This document shows, in pieces, positions 11,702 through 23,536 of a stretch of 49,523 nucleotides of DNA. The DNA lies in contig PYST01000298.1 of NCBI GenBank assembly GCA_003049485.1, forward strand, positions 1 to 49,523, in the 5' to 3' direction. A program made the position numbers and the translations under genes. The notes beneath the pieces were generated by a model, which saw only the letters and a program-made list of their open reading frames with translations, searched no databases and was not told where the DNA came from. The stretch comes from Ophioceras dolichostomum. Lineage: Eukaryota > Ascomycota > Sordariomycetes > Magnaporthales > Ophioceraceae. Positions within the stretch are counted from its first letter, which is position 1; each line of letters opens with the position of its first letter.

Positions 11702-12580
11702 ATGGCGGTTGCTCAGGTGCCCCGCAGCTTCAAACTCCTCGCGGAGTTAGAAAAGGGAGAGAAGGGAATGGGAGCTGGTAAGGCTGGCCTAGCCTTCGTC
11801 TGACCTCACATCATGTGTGCGCCTGCGCAGCGATTACTCTTACTGACCTTCCTGGATGTCGTCGCCATCTGGATTCGCTAGGCGCTTGTTCCTACGGCCT
11901 CGAAGATTCGGAAGACATCTCGCTCACGAACTGGAGGGGAACAATCTGGGGTCCGCCACATGTGAGTGTTTCTCGGCTCGGCTCATAACTGGCGCGCATA
12001 GCGGCCATACCCGCTTCTTGTCTTTTCCCTGCGCTCTTCGTGCACGGCCTTGCTCACGCGACACTGATGATATCGGTAGGGCCACCACGAGAACCGAATC
12101 TACGAGCTGAAGATGCACTGCGGCGATAACTACCCAAAGGAACCCCCAGTTATCCACTTCGTCAGCCAGATCAACCTCCCCGGCGTCAACCCGCAGAACG
12201 GCGCGATCGACAACAACGCCATCGGCATCCTGCGCGACTGGACGCGCATCGCGGCCGAGCTGGCCAAGAACCCACGCCCCAAAGAGGACCCCCTTAGTCT
12301 AGAGGCCGCTTTGATCGCAATACGAAAGTACGTCGTCGTGTGGCTAGGATCTAGGGCCGCGCTCCTATTCCCTCGCCCTTCGTTCTTCCTTAGATACCAA
12401 CCAACCCAAGAAGAAGACCCGGTCCTTTTTTGGCATCGGCGATGATGTTTTGGAAACCAGAGGCTAACTGCTCGGAATCATTTGCCTGTTATCCGACGTT
12501 CTAGGTTCATGGACGAGAATAAGAAACTGCCCCAGCCACCCGAGGGCTCGAAGTACGCTATATACGAGGGGTCGCACTAG
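11702..12580 (+). CDS. Ubiquitin-conjugating enzyme E2 variant (UEV, MMS2-like), diverged
   Basis: Four exons, 11702-11777, 11882-11961, 12080-12327 and 12505-12580, give 159 residues; the introns are 104, 118 and 177 nt with good donors (GTAAGG, GTGAGT, GTACGT). The start VPRSFKLLAELEKGEKGMGAG, then CSYGLEDSEDI, NWRGTIWGPPH, HENRIYELK and the final KLPQPPEGS follow the MMS2/UEV1 pattern closely. UEVs lack the catalytic cysteine and pair with Ubc13 to build K63-linked ubiquitin chains in DNA-damage tolerance. Here the active-site cysteine region is also cysteine-free. The segment after NLPGVNPQNG is unusual: the normally conserved WKREYTMET stretch is replaced by DWTRIAAELAKNPRPKED, a local change plus insertion. 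It may be a diverged paralogue rather than the main MMS2. Confidence 0.82.
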
Positions 12581-13081
12581 AGTACGACTCTGCCACGGCC
12601 GGCGAGAGACAACCACATGGCCATATAAATAACGGTGTTCGGCATGGTGGTGCCCGGTGGTGATGGCGCCGCCCGCCGGTGTCACCACTGGCCGTATGGA
12701 GGCGGGCCAGCGGTAGAGGACATCTAGGTTTTTGGTTTTCTTATCGACTCGCTTAGGAGACGGAGTATGGAACCGACGCAACTAAAGCTTTCTACGAACA
12801 TTTCCCAATATACACGTATGAATTTGCATTTACAACGAGGGGGCTTTCGCGCATCGCGACATGGAATTGACGGACGAGCTGATGGCTCCACCACGTGATT
12901 CTCACACTGTTCGGCGCTGGTACGTCAGAGTGGACTCTGTGTGTCCGATAAGATAAGCCATGGCAGACTCGCAAAATTTCCCGAGCTGCAGAGTGATGTG
13001 CACCGAACACCAAGTTTCCAGAAACCCGTGGCAAAGACGACAGTGGTGGTGGGTAACCAGTCCCCCCTTCGCCTCAGATGA
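12581..13081. other. Intergenic region, UEV to LYR-protein gene
   Basis: About 500 bp between two plus-strand genes. Apart from the expected terminator and promoter functions nothing specific is seen; open frames here are short and unlike known families. Confidence 0.5.
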
Positions 13082-15611
13082 ATGGGAGCACCGTATGTGC
13101 CCGCTCGCGATCCGCGGCACCGGACAGCATGTATGCTTCCTCTCCAATGCCCCTGCCGGTCCCTGTTCGGGCCCCAACACCATGAACCTGTTTTTCCTAA
13201 CTTCCCGGCACAGGCTTCGCACTATACAGAGCTCTCCTCCGCCTAGGCCCTCGCGTTCCCCTACCCGATAGCCTCGTTCAGGGGCCAGGACCTGTCCACC
13301 CCATCAAGCACCTGATTCGCAAGGGCTTCCACAGGAACAGGACAGACGTCAGTCCTCGAATAGTCGTCTCCGCTCTGAGCAATGGCTACAAGGTCAGTCG
13401 GGCCATAGATTGTCTCTCACCTTCTCTCTGTCTGTACTGACTTTCTCCTTGCCCCAGTTCCTCGATCTTCTATCGGCCGCTGGGACGGCAGATAGCCCCG
13501 AGCACGTCACCGTCCTCGACTTCCTAACTCGCCAGAATGACCGATTCAAACGCAAGGCGTTCGCCTCGGAGCGCGAATCAATCCCGTCTTCCCCTGAGTC
13601 TGCCTCCGCCTCCGCCTCCGCCTCCGCGCCGACGCCAGCCGTCGAGCAGTCATCTCCAAAGCCTAAAAGCGGAAAACTCCTCGAGCGCATCCCCAACCCA
13701 AAGTTCGACCCCGGAGACATCCGCGACGAGCCCAAATTCTTTTACACCGTCCCCTCCCGGCCCACGCCCCAATCTTCCCTCGGCGGGACCGGAATCCGCC
13801 GCGTGCCCACCTTGGTCGCCACGTCGGACGGCTTCCCCTTCCTACGCTTCCGCAAGCCCCAGCCGACCACGCTAGGCACAGCCCTAAAGCGCATGCAGCT
13901 GAAGCGCGCGAACCGCACCGGCCGCCTCATAGACATGGGCCAGGACGACATGTGGGAGGCGCTTGAAGAAGACAAATGGGAGAAGCTTCTCGTGCATCAT
14001 GCCGGATTGAAGCCAGAGGACGGAGCTGGGGGAGACGGGAAACGTGGGAATGGGGGTAGGGGTGCGAGATTCGCGCACTCTGTCAACGAGGGCATTATGG
14101 CGCTGGCGAACACGCTGAGCCTCGAGAGGATGGACCAGGCCGAGAGGGGGAAGGCGCTTTGGAAGGTTGTCAAGGCGGAGAGGGAGCTTGCGCAGAGTGA
14201 GAAGGCTGCGTGGCTGGAGGCGGAGGAGAAGAGGAAGGCTGTGTGGCTGGAGGCGGAGGAGAAGAGCAAGATGGAGGCATCCAAGCCCAAGAACGACGAA
14301 AGGTCCGCGTCCAAGTCTAAGTCTAGGTTAAGGCCAGCTGATGCGACGAAGAAAGTCACTGGTAGTATGAGCCAGTGGGACAAGCTCCAGCAGACGGCTG
14401 CAGAGGCGCGGGCCTCGGCAGGGAGGAAGAAGAAGACGGTCGCCGGTGGAGAGGCAGAGTGGCCGCTCTTCGTCGCGGAGTCGTCGTCAGCAGACGGCAT
14501 CGCGGAATGGTTATCAGCAAAAGGAATCGCGGAACCGTCGTCAGCAAACGGCAGCGCGAAATCACCGTTGGTAGACGGCATTGCGGGATCGTCGTCAGCA
14601 AACGGCATCGCGGAATCGTCGTCAACAGACGACATTGCGGAGTCCTCGTTAGCAGACGGCAGCAAGGCGACAAGCAAAATAATAACACTAGTACAGACGA
14701 TGACGGCGACGACGACAACGATGACGGAGGCAGCGTCGAACACGCTCACTGCGCCGAAGACGACAACCAGCGGCACCAGCCAAGCCAGCTACATGCGAGT
14801 TCCGCCGGCCGAGACCAGTCCGGCGAAGGAGGCCGAGGGTGACCAGGCGAAGACAAAGTGTAATGACGGTAACGTCCAACTCAGGAGGGTGTTGACAGTC
14901 GACAAGCGGCCAATTTTTACCGAAAAGACCCTTGCTGGAGGCGATGGGTGGGATTCGATGTTCAAGGCCATTAAAGTGGAGATCCAGCCTTCACAGGAAG
15001 ACACGCAGGAAGATTTGGCCAAGTTACAAGCCCGGCGAGAGAAGGCCATCCAAGTGCTGGTCGGCGACGGGTGGGAGAAGATAGTGAGGGAGGTTGCGAT
15101 TGCAGCGGCGGTGGCCCACGCAGGTCCTTCGGCAGAGAAAACCGGGTTGGGCAGCCAAGTAAAACCGTTAGTCGAGAAAAAGCAGGAAGGGAAGGGGGAC
15201 CAGGAGCAGCGGGGTGATGGTGCGGCGACGGTGATGAAGTCGCGCTGGGCCAAAGCCACCCCTCGGAGAGGGGAGGAAGACCACCGCGCGTTGTTGTCGA
15301 AGGAGGAGGAGGAGGAGGAGTCGCATCTACAGCAAAAGAAAATGGTGAAAGGGTGGAAGGGCCGCGAGTGGGACATGGTGAAGACGGCCATGAAGACCCC
15401 CGCGCAGAAACGCGCCCTGGCAGACTTGGGGGGCGGGGCGTGGAGCGCGCTGGAGAAGGCGATAGAGAGGAGGCTGGCGCAGGAGGAGGAGAAGGGGGAA
15501 GGGGAAGGGGAAGGAGGAGTGGCGACGGAGAAGGAGGAGGACGCTTCCTCGGCCCTGGCTTCAGCACCTCCACTATCGTCCTATAATAGGGATAGGGGGC
15601 TTTTTTGGTGA
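13082..15611 (+). CDS. LYR-motif protein with Cup1-like N-terminal domain
   Basis: Three exons, 13082-13130, 13214-13392 and 13458-15611, with introns of 83 and 65 nt, encode 793 residues. The start was chosen because ATG 13082 with donor GTATGC at 13131 is the combination that joins PRHRTAC in frame to FALYRALLRLGPR; the LYR motif is at about residues 20-22. IKHLIRKGFHRNRTDVSPR and SALSNGYKFLDLLS complete the Cup1-like LYR domain. LYR proteins usually bind acyl carrier protein or act in mitochondrial complex and Fe-S assembly, but this protein's role is unknown. The rest is low-complexity: repeated WLEAEEK(R/S)K segments near 14210-14275, seven nine-residue repeats at 14481-14669, a Thr-rich patch, and C-terminal acidic and basic helices with repeated DGW motifs (GGDGWDSMFK, VGDGWEKIV). 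The C-terminal part could contain an unrecognised in-frame intron. Confidence 0.8.
14481..14669 (+). repeat. Seven tandem 27-nt repeats inside the LYR-protein gene
   Basis: Seven consecutive 27-nt units encode nine residues each, with consensus SSSADGIAE. Units vary at several positions (for example WLSAKGIAE, PSSANGSAK, SSSTDDIAE) but none changes length, so the frame is kept throughout. This is a coding minisatellite and is expected to differ in copy number between strains. Confidence 0.85.
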
Positions 15612-15960
15612 TGACGTGCATGGAGAGAAGAGGGAAGGAAGGAGTGAGTCCACGGGCTGTTCCTGGAAGCTGCTGACAGAAACGACCTATAGAACGATCC
15701 ATGCTGTTGTACATCGGAACGTGTAGGATATGGAAAGCATAGCGTCCTTTGTAAATATCTGTCTATATCATAGATTCATCTCCTTAGGTGTCGATTTTGC
15801 ATTAACGGCGCTTTAGCAGCGGAAAACTTATTTAAATATCGGTAGAAAGTATTTCGACATCTCCGCCAACATCTACATATTTAACCAGTAGATATCCAAA
15901 AATTCCCTTTCACCACGCCAGAAGAACCAAAAAGATGCCCAAGTACACTAGTGCTTTGAC
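15612..15960. other. Convergent intergenic region
   Basis: An AT-richer 349-bp spacer between the LYR-protein and bZIP stop codons, holding the two 3' untranslated regions. No gene is seen. Confidence 0.6.
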
Positions 15961-18383
15961 CTATACAAGAGAAACAACACGCTCCGAGTACTGCGCAGAC
16001 GCCAAGAACGCCTCCCGGACGTTCTCGATGCGGAAGCCGGGTGACCTCCCCAAACACGTCGCCTTGTCCGTCAGTTCTGCAAATAGGATCAAACTCGTTC
16101 GTCAGCAAGCCAGGTCCTTGGAAGGGAGGGATGGGGGGTGGGCAAGTGGTAGAACCAAAACGACATACTTTGAATGAAAAGATCAATATCGAGAGTGACC
16201 AATGTTTTCCTCGGCCTGCTCTGCTGCTGCTGTTGCTGCTGCTGTTGCTGAGACATACCAGACAGGCCGCCTGTTGCCGTGAACGACAGCATTCCCGCCG
16301 ACGAGGCACCACCAGGATTGAAACTCCCGTCCGCCGAGAAGCCGTACCCAGCAAGGTCGGTCTCAGCCGCCGCCCACAGTGTTTCCGTTGACGCGGCGGT
16401 AACCTCGCCCCCCTGAGACGTAGCCAGCGTCGGCGGTGACGGCACAGGCCCGTTGTTCCCGGCCGAGAACTCGTTGCCCATGGCGCCCAAACCACCGCCA
16501 CCACCACCACCCGCAGAATTACTTCCACCATGCAGCCCCATAAACGCGGGCGAGGGGAACAGTCCCGCCGGCAGCGTAGGGAAATGCACATGCTCCACGC
16601 CGCGACCGCTGACAGACTCGGGAGGCGACGTATCATGGTGTTGTTGCTGCTGGTGCTGGTGCTGCGGATGCTGATGCGGCTGATGCGGCTGCTGATGCGC
16701 ATGCGCAGCCGCGGTAGCCGCCAACCCCGACTTTGGCGTGTCAGCAAAGGCCGACAAATCGACCTCCAGCTCTACGAAGTCCTGTCCGGGGGGGATGTCG
16801 ACGCCCAACCGGTGCAGGTACAGCTCGACCTCGTCCGGGTCGTAGAAGTCGCCCTCGAAGCCCGGCACGGTGATGCGCATGCGCCTGTCGAGCCGGAAGT
16901 CGCGCGTCTCCTCGACGGCGCGCGAGAACGGGCCTGTGGAGAGGCCCGTGCCGCGCCGGGTGCGGAGGACGTCGACCGTTCCTTGGTTTCCCATCAACCG
17001 CCCGCCGCCGTTGCTGACGCTAGATGCCGTGGTGGTGGAGGCGGGAGGTGTGGTGGTGGCGCTCCCGCTCCCGCTGCTGGTGGTGTCATCGGCGTACTCC
17101 GCGCCCGGATTCTGGAAATGCGTGCCCGCCCCTCCGGCGTGCTGGAACGGCTGGTGCCAGAAGTACAGCGACTCGTGGCGGGACCTGTCCAGGCCGAGCT
17201 GGAGGCGTTTCCGGATCGCGTCCGCGGACTCAAAGGGCAGGACGAAGCCGAAGACGCGGACCAGGCGGAGAGGGGGAGGGTTAGGCAGGGAGATGAGGTA
17301 CAGGGCGCGCTCGAGGGCGATGCGCTGGAGTCGTCGGCCGAAGGTCGCCTCGCGCGCGGCGTAGGTGATGGGGGACGGCAGGGAGTTGGCGTGTGGGTAA
17401 GGGGACGGGTTGAGGAGCGAGTCGAGCTGCGCGTCGGTGAATGTGAAGGGGAAGCTGGCATTCTCGAAGGTCGGTTGGGTGATCACCTCCAAGTCGGGGA
17501 TTGTGGTTGGCAAAGATGCGGCGGTCGAAAAGCCTGCAGAAGGGCCGCCGCTGGAGAGGACTGACGATAGCACCATGTCCGACTCCGGCTCGGGAACGGG
17601 GCGGTGCGTCACGACAGGGCCGCCGAGGAGTTGCTGTTGCTGATGCTGAGATTCGTCGGCGGAGTTCGTTGAGCCGCCACTCCCAGAGTGGCCGTTCGGT
17701 GGGGTGAGTATCCCCTTTTCAGGCTGTTCCGGCGACCGCGAAGAAGAAGGCACAACAGGGGCAGCATCGTCGTCTCCGATGTAGCCAGTCTCGGCGGTGC
17801 GTCGCGCCAGGGCCAGGAACTTCTCGGTGGTGGACTTCAGCTGGGTGCCGAAGTCGGGCGAGTGGTCCAGCAAGCCACGGCGCACGGCGAAGTCATGAAG
17901 CATCATGAAGGCGTTGCTCATCTCTTCATTGGTGTCCCTCAGGTCCCGAACTTGTTTCTCAAGAGTGGTGATAGCGCTCTCTTTGCGGTTCCTATACGCC
18001 CTCTGCGCGAGCCTGATCTGGGTTCGGCGACGCTAATGTGGGGGCAATAACGATGAAAGAGTTAGTAATTGTCGCCTGGCACGGCCCACGGTCAGGGTAT
18101 CTCTCGCCTGGACATGGGCAACACTCACCTCGACGGCAGTTTCATCGTTGGTGTTGAGTCTCGGCCTACCCCTGACTCTCTTCTTCTCCGCGCCCTCGGC
18201 CTCCTTGTCTGTGGCGTGCTCCGTCCTAGCGACTGCCTGTGTCTTCGCACGTTTCCTCGCAGCGGAGCCATCCTCCCCGCCAGTCGGAGCCGTTTGACGG
18301 ATCCTCCTTACACCCCGGGGCGGGATGCCTGTGTCGTAATGCTCAGCGCTGAGGATGGCGAGGTCGACATGGGTTGTGGCCAT
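15961..18383 (-). CDS. Yap-like fungal bZIP transcription factor
   Basis: Three exons on the minus strand (18129-18383, 16169-18032, 15961-16076; introns of 96 and 92 nt) give 744 residues. The first exon ends in the basic KKRVRGRPRLNTND. The second opens directly with the basic region RRRTQIRLAQRAYRNRKESA (from residue 86), carrying the fungal Yap/Pap1-type core, followed by a zipper with heptad residues L, L, M, L (TTLEKQV, RDLRDTN, EEMSNAF, MML). A nuclear DNA-binding regulator is therefore expected. The long middle part is Pro/Ser/Gly-rich with His/Gln runs and a poly-Gln tract (CAG-type repeats, about 16210-16250). The small last exon restores a conserved-looking tail (LFIQKLTDKATCLGRSPGFR). 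The target pathway is not evident. Confidence 0.88.
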
Positions 18384-19966
18384 CGCGTCAAACTTGCGGG
18401 AGTTCTTTCCCGTCTATCTGTCGTAGGATCGTAGTGGTCACCGCTGAGGCGCAGTAGCTGCCTGCTGAACTGGGTAGAACGCGCGAGTCCGAGCCGAGCG
18501 GATCTCCGAAGAGCGGGGCTTGGCCCGGCGACGGGGGACGAGGACGGGATCGGCGGAGGAGTCGACTGTGGGGCGTCCGGACTGCCGTCCCAGAATCGGG
18601 AGCCGACAAGTTGACAGGGCAGGGCGATAGATTGACGAGTTAACTAATTGATAGGCTCTGCATTGACTCCGTGCAATGTCGGTATTTGAAATGGCTCGAG
18701 CGAGCTTGCGATGTCTCGGTTCGAAGGGGTGCCAGCCTCGGGAAGGCGTTTTCTTCCCCACGATTTGCCAAGCAAACGCGGCGGGATGGGTTGAACCGCG
18801 ACGCCACCGGAGAGTAGTCGCAAGCCGACGTTTTTAGTGTGTTCGTGCGCTAGTTTGTCCCCCAACAGCAAGTTTCCTGAGCATGAGCAAAGAAGAGAAG
18901 AAACGCCAATTCCCTTAGAACATGTCGTCGCCGTCCTTACGCAGCATTGATATCATTTGTGCTCCCTATGCCTGGCCGTTGGAAGGGATGGTGAGGACCT
19001 AGAGGACGCGGGCTGCAGCAACAGCTGTTGAGGTGCTGAGTAATTGCCTAAAAGGCAGGTGGATGCAGACCCTACCTACCCTGCTTAAAGAAGCAATTTT
19101 AACATGCCATGTATCCGTGAGACGATATGTACCGTAACCGCAGAACCAACGAGAATCGTGTTGAGGTCTGCAAAGCCCGGTGACGATGCTGGTCCCTCGG
19201 AACGCTCAACCATTTGTGTGTTGAAGGCACTCATCAATTTGACGATTACTGAACATGCGCGGGATTCTTACGTAAGATGGCCGACTAGCATCTCCTATCA
19301 ACGTCTCGGCATTGAGTCTAATGTCAACTGTTAACAATTGCTAGCGGTCGACGATTTAGCCATGGACCATTCACTATGGGAGGAACCGGACGAAATCAGT
19401 CGGACAAGAGTCGACGGGTTCCCCGAACATGGCCCGGATTTATTGTCGTTATCGTATTTTCTGCTTCCCCTTTCTTGAACAGGCCCCAGTTGGTACATAT
19501 TTTCTCTCGATTCCGGAGTTTGGAGGACCTCCGCTTGCTGACCAATGAGGCTCAAATAGAGGGGAAGCTGGGGGATCGGCTCTTTGCTCAGCCTCTTTTG
19601 GAGATGCATGAGAAGAGGCGGTGCAGATGCCCTCCCCCGCTCTCGCTTGTTGCCGGCTGCCGCCCGCTGAAGACAGGAGAAGTCAGGCTAGATGGCAGGG
19701 GCATTGGGACTGGGAGGAGGAAAAAAAAAGGTTTGCGACAATGTCAGATCACGATCAATTCCTCTCTCTTGTCCACCTACCCTTGCCCATTGTGTTAGCT
19801 TCATCGCATCTTGTCCGCCCAGCGGCATCGTTAAAAAAACCGATCAATCTCTCGACTTTGTCGCTTGACCTCCATTGCAGAGCGACCCGCGCTTTGGGCC
19901 GTCGACACGCCCCTTGAAGCCAGCGCCTTGCGCTCAGTGGCGCTGGGCCGCCAATTGCCGGCAGCA
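18384..19966. other. Long divergent promoter region of the bZIP and kinase genes
   Basis: About 1.6 kb separates two divergent starts. It contains only short frames without family resemblance. An in-frame upstream ATG for the kinase exists at 19865, but conserved-looking sequence starts only at 19967. Long leaders are common in front of fungal regulator genes. Confidence 0.5.
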
Positions 19967-22840
19967 ATGGCTAGCGCTAGCCCCGACGAGTGGCACTTGG
20001 TGATGCCAACGTCGCTCGGCGCCATGGAAAGGCTCAAGAGATCGGAGCTCGAAGCCCACGAACGGAAAGTGCTCGATGAATGGGAATCATCCCATGGCCA
20101 TTGGTCTGGCGTGTAAGCTACCTTACGCCCTGCCTCTCTCGCAATTCCTGCCGCGATAGCGCCCGCAGAGCCTCCAACCTCTGCTGAAATTTGTGGTGGT
20201 CGGCGCTACCCATCCACCCCTGACCGTCGCTGACTGACAAGCAATCCTCCCAATCCCATCAGAGGCAAGCACACGTCTGACACCGACTTCGCCGATGCCA
20301 AGAAAATACACACTCGCTTCAAAGAAAGCGATGTTGAGCTCGGCGAAGGAGGCTTTGGCAAGGTTGTCAAGGTTCTATACCACCACAACAACAAGGCCAT
20401 TACCTTGGCGCGGAAAAGAATTGGCCATAGGACGTCCAAGATTCAAGAGCTCAGGGATGAGGCACGTGTCATGGAGAAGCTCAACCACACCCATGTCGTC
20501 AAGTTGGTTGGCACATACTGCATCAAGAGGAACCAACTGTACCTCCTGATTTGGCCCGTGGCCACCTGTACGCTGTGGGACTTGATACAGGACGTCGAAG
20601 AGATGCGTCTGGGTCAAGGCGATGAAGACACCGTTTCTCGACTTGCAGCTCTTGATCTGACAGACCTCAGCTTCTTGAACGGCCCGCCGCGCCAGGATAG
20701 TCGGGAGCAACATCATCGTCACCACCAACATCACGACACCGGCCGCACAACATGTCCCCTACAGTTCCTGCAGGAGATAATGGGCTGTCTCACCGCCGCC
20801 CTCAAGTACTGCCACTCGCAAAACGTCAGGCATTTGGACATTAAGCCAGAGAACGTCCTCGTCAAGGCCGGTCAGGTTTACCTCGCCGACTTCGGCATCT
20901 CAAAGGACGTCGACGCGCAAGAGCACACAAAGACATGCGGTGTCCGGGGCACCCGTCGATGGCGAGCTCCCGAAATAGCAGACCTGGGAAATGAGTGGTC
21001 GATGCAGAACGCCGACATGTACGGCCTCGGCCTGATTCTCGCCTACATATCCAGTCTTGTCTACGGCTCCGGTATCGCCGCGTTCAACCTCATCACCGCC
21101 GACGACTATAACCACCCGCAAGTCCTTCTCACCAAGCTAGCAACATGCCTTGACAACCTCGAGCGCAGTGCGCTGGCCACACAGAAGATGGCGGACCACA
21201 AGGCGCACACGGTCGCGCCACGACACGCCATCGGACTTCTGCGCCAGATGCTCTTGGCGGATGCCAAGCGTCGTCCGACAGCGCAGGAGGCGGATGCGAT
21301 CCTCGCGCAGTTGGGCGGCATTGAGCAGGTGTACCACGGCTCCTGCTGCAAGAAGAGCTCGCGCGCCGTGACGAGCATGATCGATACCAGATACAAGGTG
21401 CTCATGGACGAGAATCAGCAGTTGAGGGATAAGTTAGCCACAGCCGAGAGACGGCTCACCGAGCTCAGCAACTTGGGGGAGACGTACGAACAACGCCTAC
21501 ACATTGAGAGGGTCCAGCACGCAAGGGTGATGACGGCGAGCGAAAATAAGCTGAAGTTAGACCACAAAGCAGCCCTAGAGGCCTTGCAGGATCAGCTCGA
21601 CGCAGAGCGGGCGAAGAACCGCCGCTTCCAGGGTCAGGGCCAGAGACCTGGTGCTGGCAACGGTGGCGGCGGCGGCGGCAGCGGTGGTGGAGCGAACCGG
21701 AGGAATCAGCGCACCGGCGGCCAAGGTGGCCAAGGACAACCCCGGGCGAACCGCAACGACGCTCCCGCGAGCACTGGCGGCGACCAAGACGGTCTGATGA
21801 TGCGGGTGCCGACGAGACCCCGATCCCAATATAACACACGCCCAGCCACGACCACAACTACCCCTTCGCCCCCACGCGCAGCAACAGTCAACCGTCCCGC
21901 GCCCACCACAGCCGCAGCCGCCCTACAACCTCCCCGACGCGTCTCGACACCCAGCTCCCTACGCAACAGCCAAGCCGCCACAGTATCCTCAACAGCACGA
22001 TCAGCAACACGGTCCTCCACGCCACAAACCCCGGTTAACGACACCACCACAACAACAACTAACACCCTCCGCTCCCGCGGCTCCCACACTCGCATCCCCA
22101 TGGCCGTGACCCCCTCGACGCCAATCCGCACCAGCCGGTCCGGCACGCCCCAGCTCTCCCGCGAGCACACAGACAGCACCACGCAGAGCAGCGCCGCCAG
22201 CTCGATGTTCAGTCGCCACAGTAGCAACTTCTCCCGTGATTCAGGCGGTTCCGGCGGCGTACCGTCGCCGCGCATCCCTGATGCTAAGGAGTCTCCCCCC
22301 ACTCCCAGCCACGTCCCTCCACCTTCTCACCCAGACGCCCTATTCCCTTCCGCCACCGCCACCACCACCGCCTTCGTCTCCTCTACCGACGTCGTTGCTG
22401 CTCTTCAACAAGGCGAAGCGACCGAGAAACCACCATCCTCCTCCCGACGGCACCCTCCCCCCTCGCCAGTGATGGTCGGGGTCGGACTAGGCATCACCCG
22501 TGCGGCGCCCGCTCCAGAAAGCGCGAAGGACACCGTCGTATTTGTCGTCGAGCGAGAGGTCACTACTGCCACTCGCCGACCTCCAGAAGAACAAGGACAA
22601 CAACAACAACAGGATACGCCTCTCAGCCCCGCGTTATCCGCGGCAGGCACGGTCGCCACGACGACCGGGAGCGTCTTCTCAGCGGGCATGGCAGAGTCGC
22701 CAACAAGGCCTAGAGCGATGAGGCCCCGTCTCTCGAGCCAGCCACTGCCGCCGCCAGCCTCGATGCCGACGGCGAAGAGCTGGGCGGACGTCGCGGCTAG
22801 CAAGTTTGTGAGGGGCGGCAATGCTGCTCTTGTTCAATGA
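19967..22840 (+). CDS. Serine/threonine protein kinase with coiled coil and disordered tail
   Basis: Two exons, 19967-20112 and 20263-22840 (150-nt intron, donor GTAAGC, acceptor CATCAG), encode 907 residues. Kinase motifs in order: glycine loop LGEGGFGKVV (~residue 73), the probable ATP-anchoring lysine in LARKRIG (~97), catalytic loop HLDIKPENVLV (~239, HLD in place of HRD), DFGIS (~258), and RWRAPE with TRRW before it. All residues needed for activity appear present. A His/Gln-rich insertion lies between lobes (~20700-20745). Past ~375 a coiled coil (RYKVLMDENQQLRDKLATAERRL onward, ending near AERAKNRR) leads to a Gly-rich stretch and a long Ser/Thr/Pro-rich tail. The substrate is unknown. 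An upstream ATG at 19865 would add 34 residues. Confidence 0.88.
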
Positions 22841-23536
22841 TTTTTTTTCGTACTTGTTTGGCTATCTGGGACTTCAAATTTCCGCTGTTTTCTGTTCGGT
22901 TACTCTGTTTCTTTCGTGGTTGAACTCCTCAAGATTCCATATTACAGATTTGTTTGGCTTGGTTGACCCCTTTTCGTCGCATCATTGATACCTGGCCCCT
23001 ATCCTCCACCCTACATTGGCTTCCGGGAACACAAAGGAATAAGCATGGAATTAGAGGAAATACACCAAAGGCTACTGTTGAGTGCTTTCATTAAACTTCT
23101 CCATGGCGCTGATGATCAGTTTCTTGCACCCATTTCCCTATTTCGCAGTCCTCCAACGAGAAATGCCCTCCACCGGGTGGTGATAACGCTGGCAAAGCGA
23201 TCCATCAATTTAGCCTAAGATGGGTGCGCTTTCGAGGGAACTTCGAATTTTCAGCCCCCTCCTAAGTTCCTTGACTGCTCCTCCCTTCTACGGACCTAGA
23301 ATTCCTTAGTCGAGCTGTTATTTCAGCCTGAAGCGCTGGGCTCCGAACGCCATACGTCCGTGGTGAGGGAGGGGAGGGCGAGCGCAGGTAATTTCCACGG
23401 GCTTGGTATGCTCGGCTGGACATCACTTCTCCAGTACTTTTGGTGCGGCTCCCTGGCACGATGTTCGTCGTTTAGCTTGACGCCTCTATTCCTAACATTG
23501 CCAGCGGCATGAGGCCAACGTAGGACCACTGGAATC
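22841..23536. other. Intergenic region before the xylanase gene
   Basis: About 700 bp holding the kinase 3' end and the xylanase promoter. A T-rich run directly follows the kinase stop codon. No gene is seen. Confidence 0.5.

Noticed and set aside
13997..14776. 259-codon minus-strand frame opposite the LYR-protein repeat
   Set aside because: A mirror of the 27-nt repeats; its Ser/Asp repeats arise from the same units read backwards.
16530..17564. 344-codon plus-strand open frame inside the bZIP gene
   Set aside because: Antisense shadow of the bZIP exon; arginine-rich and without motifs.
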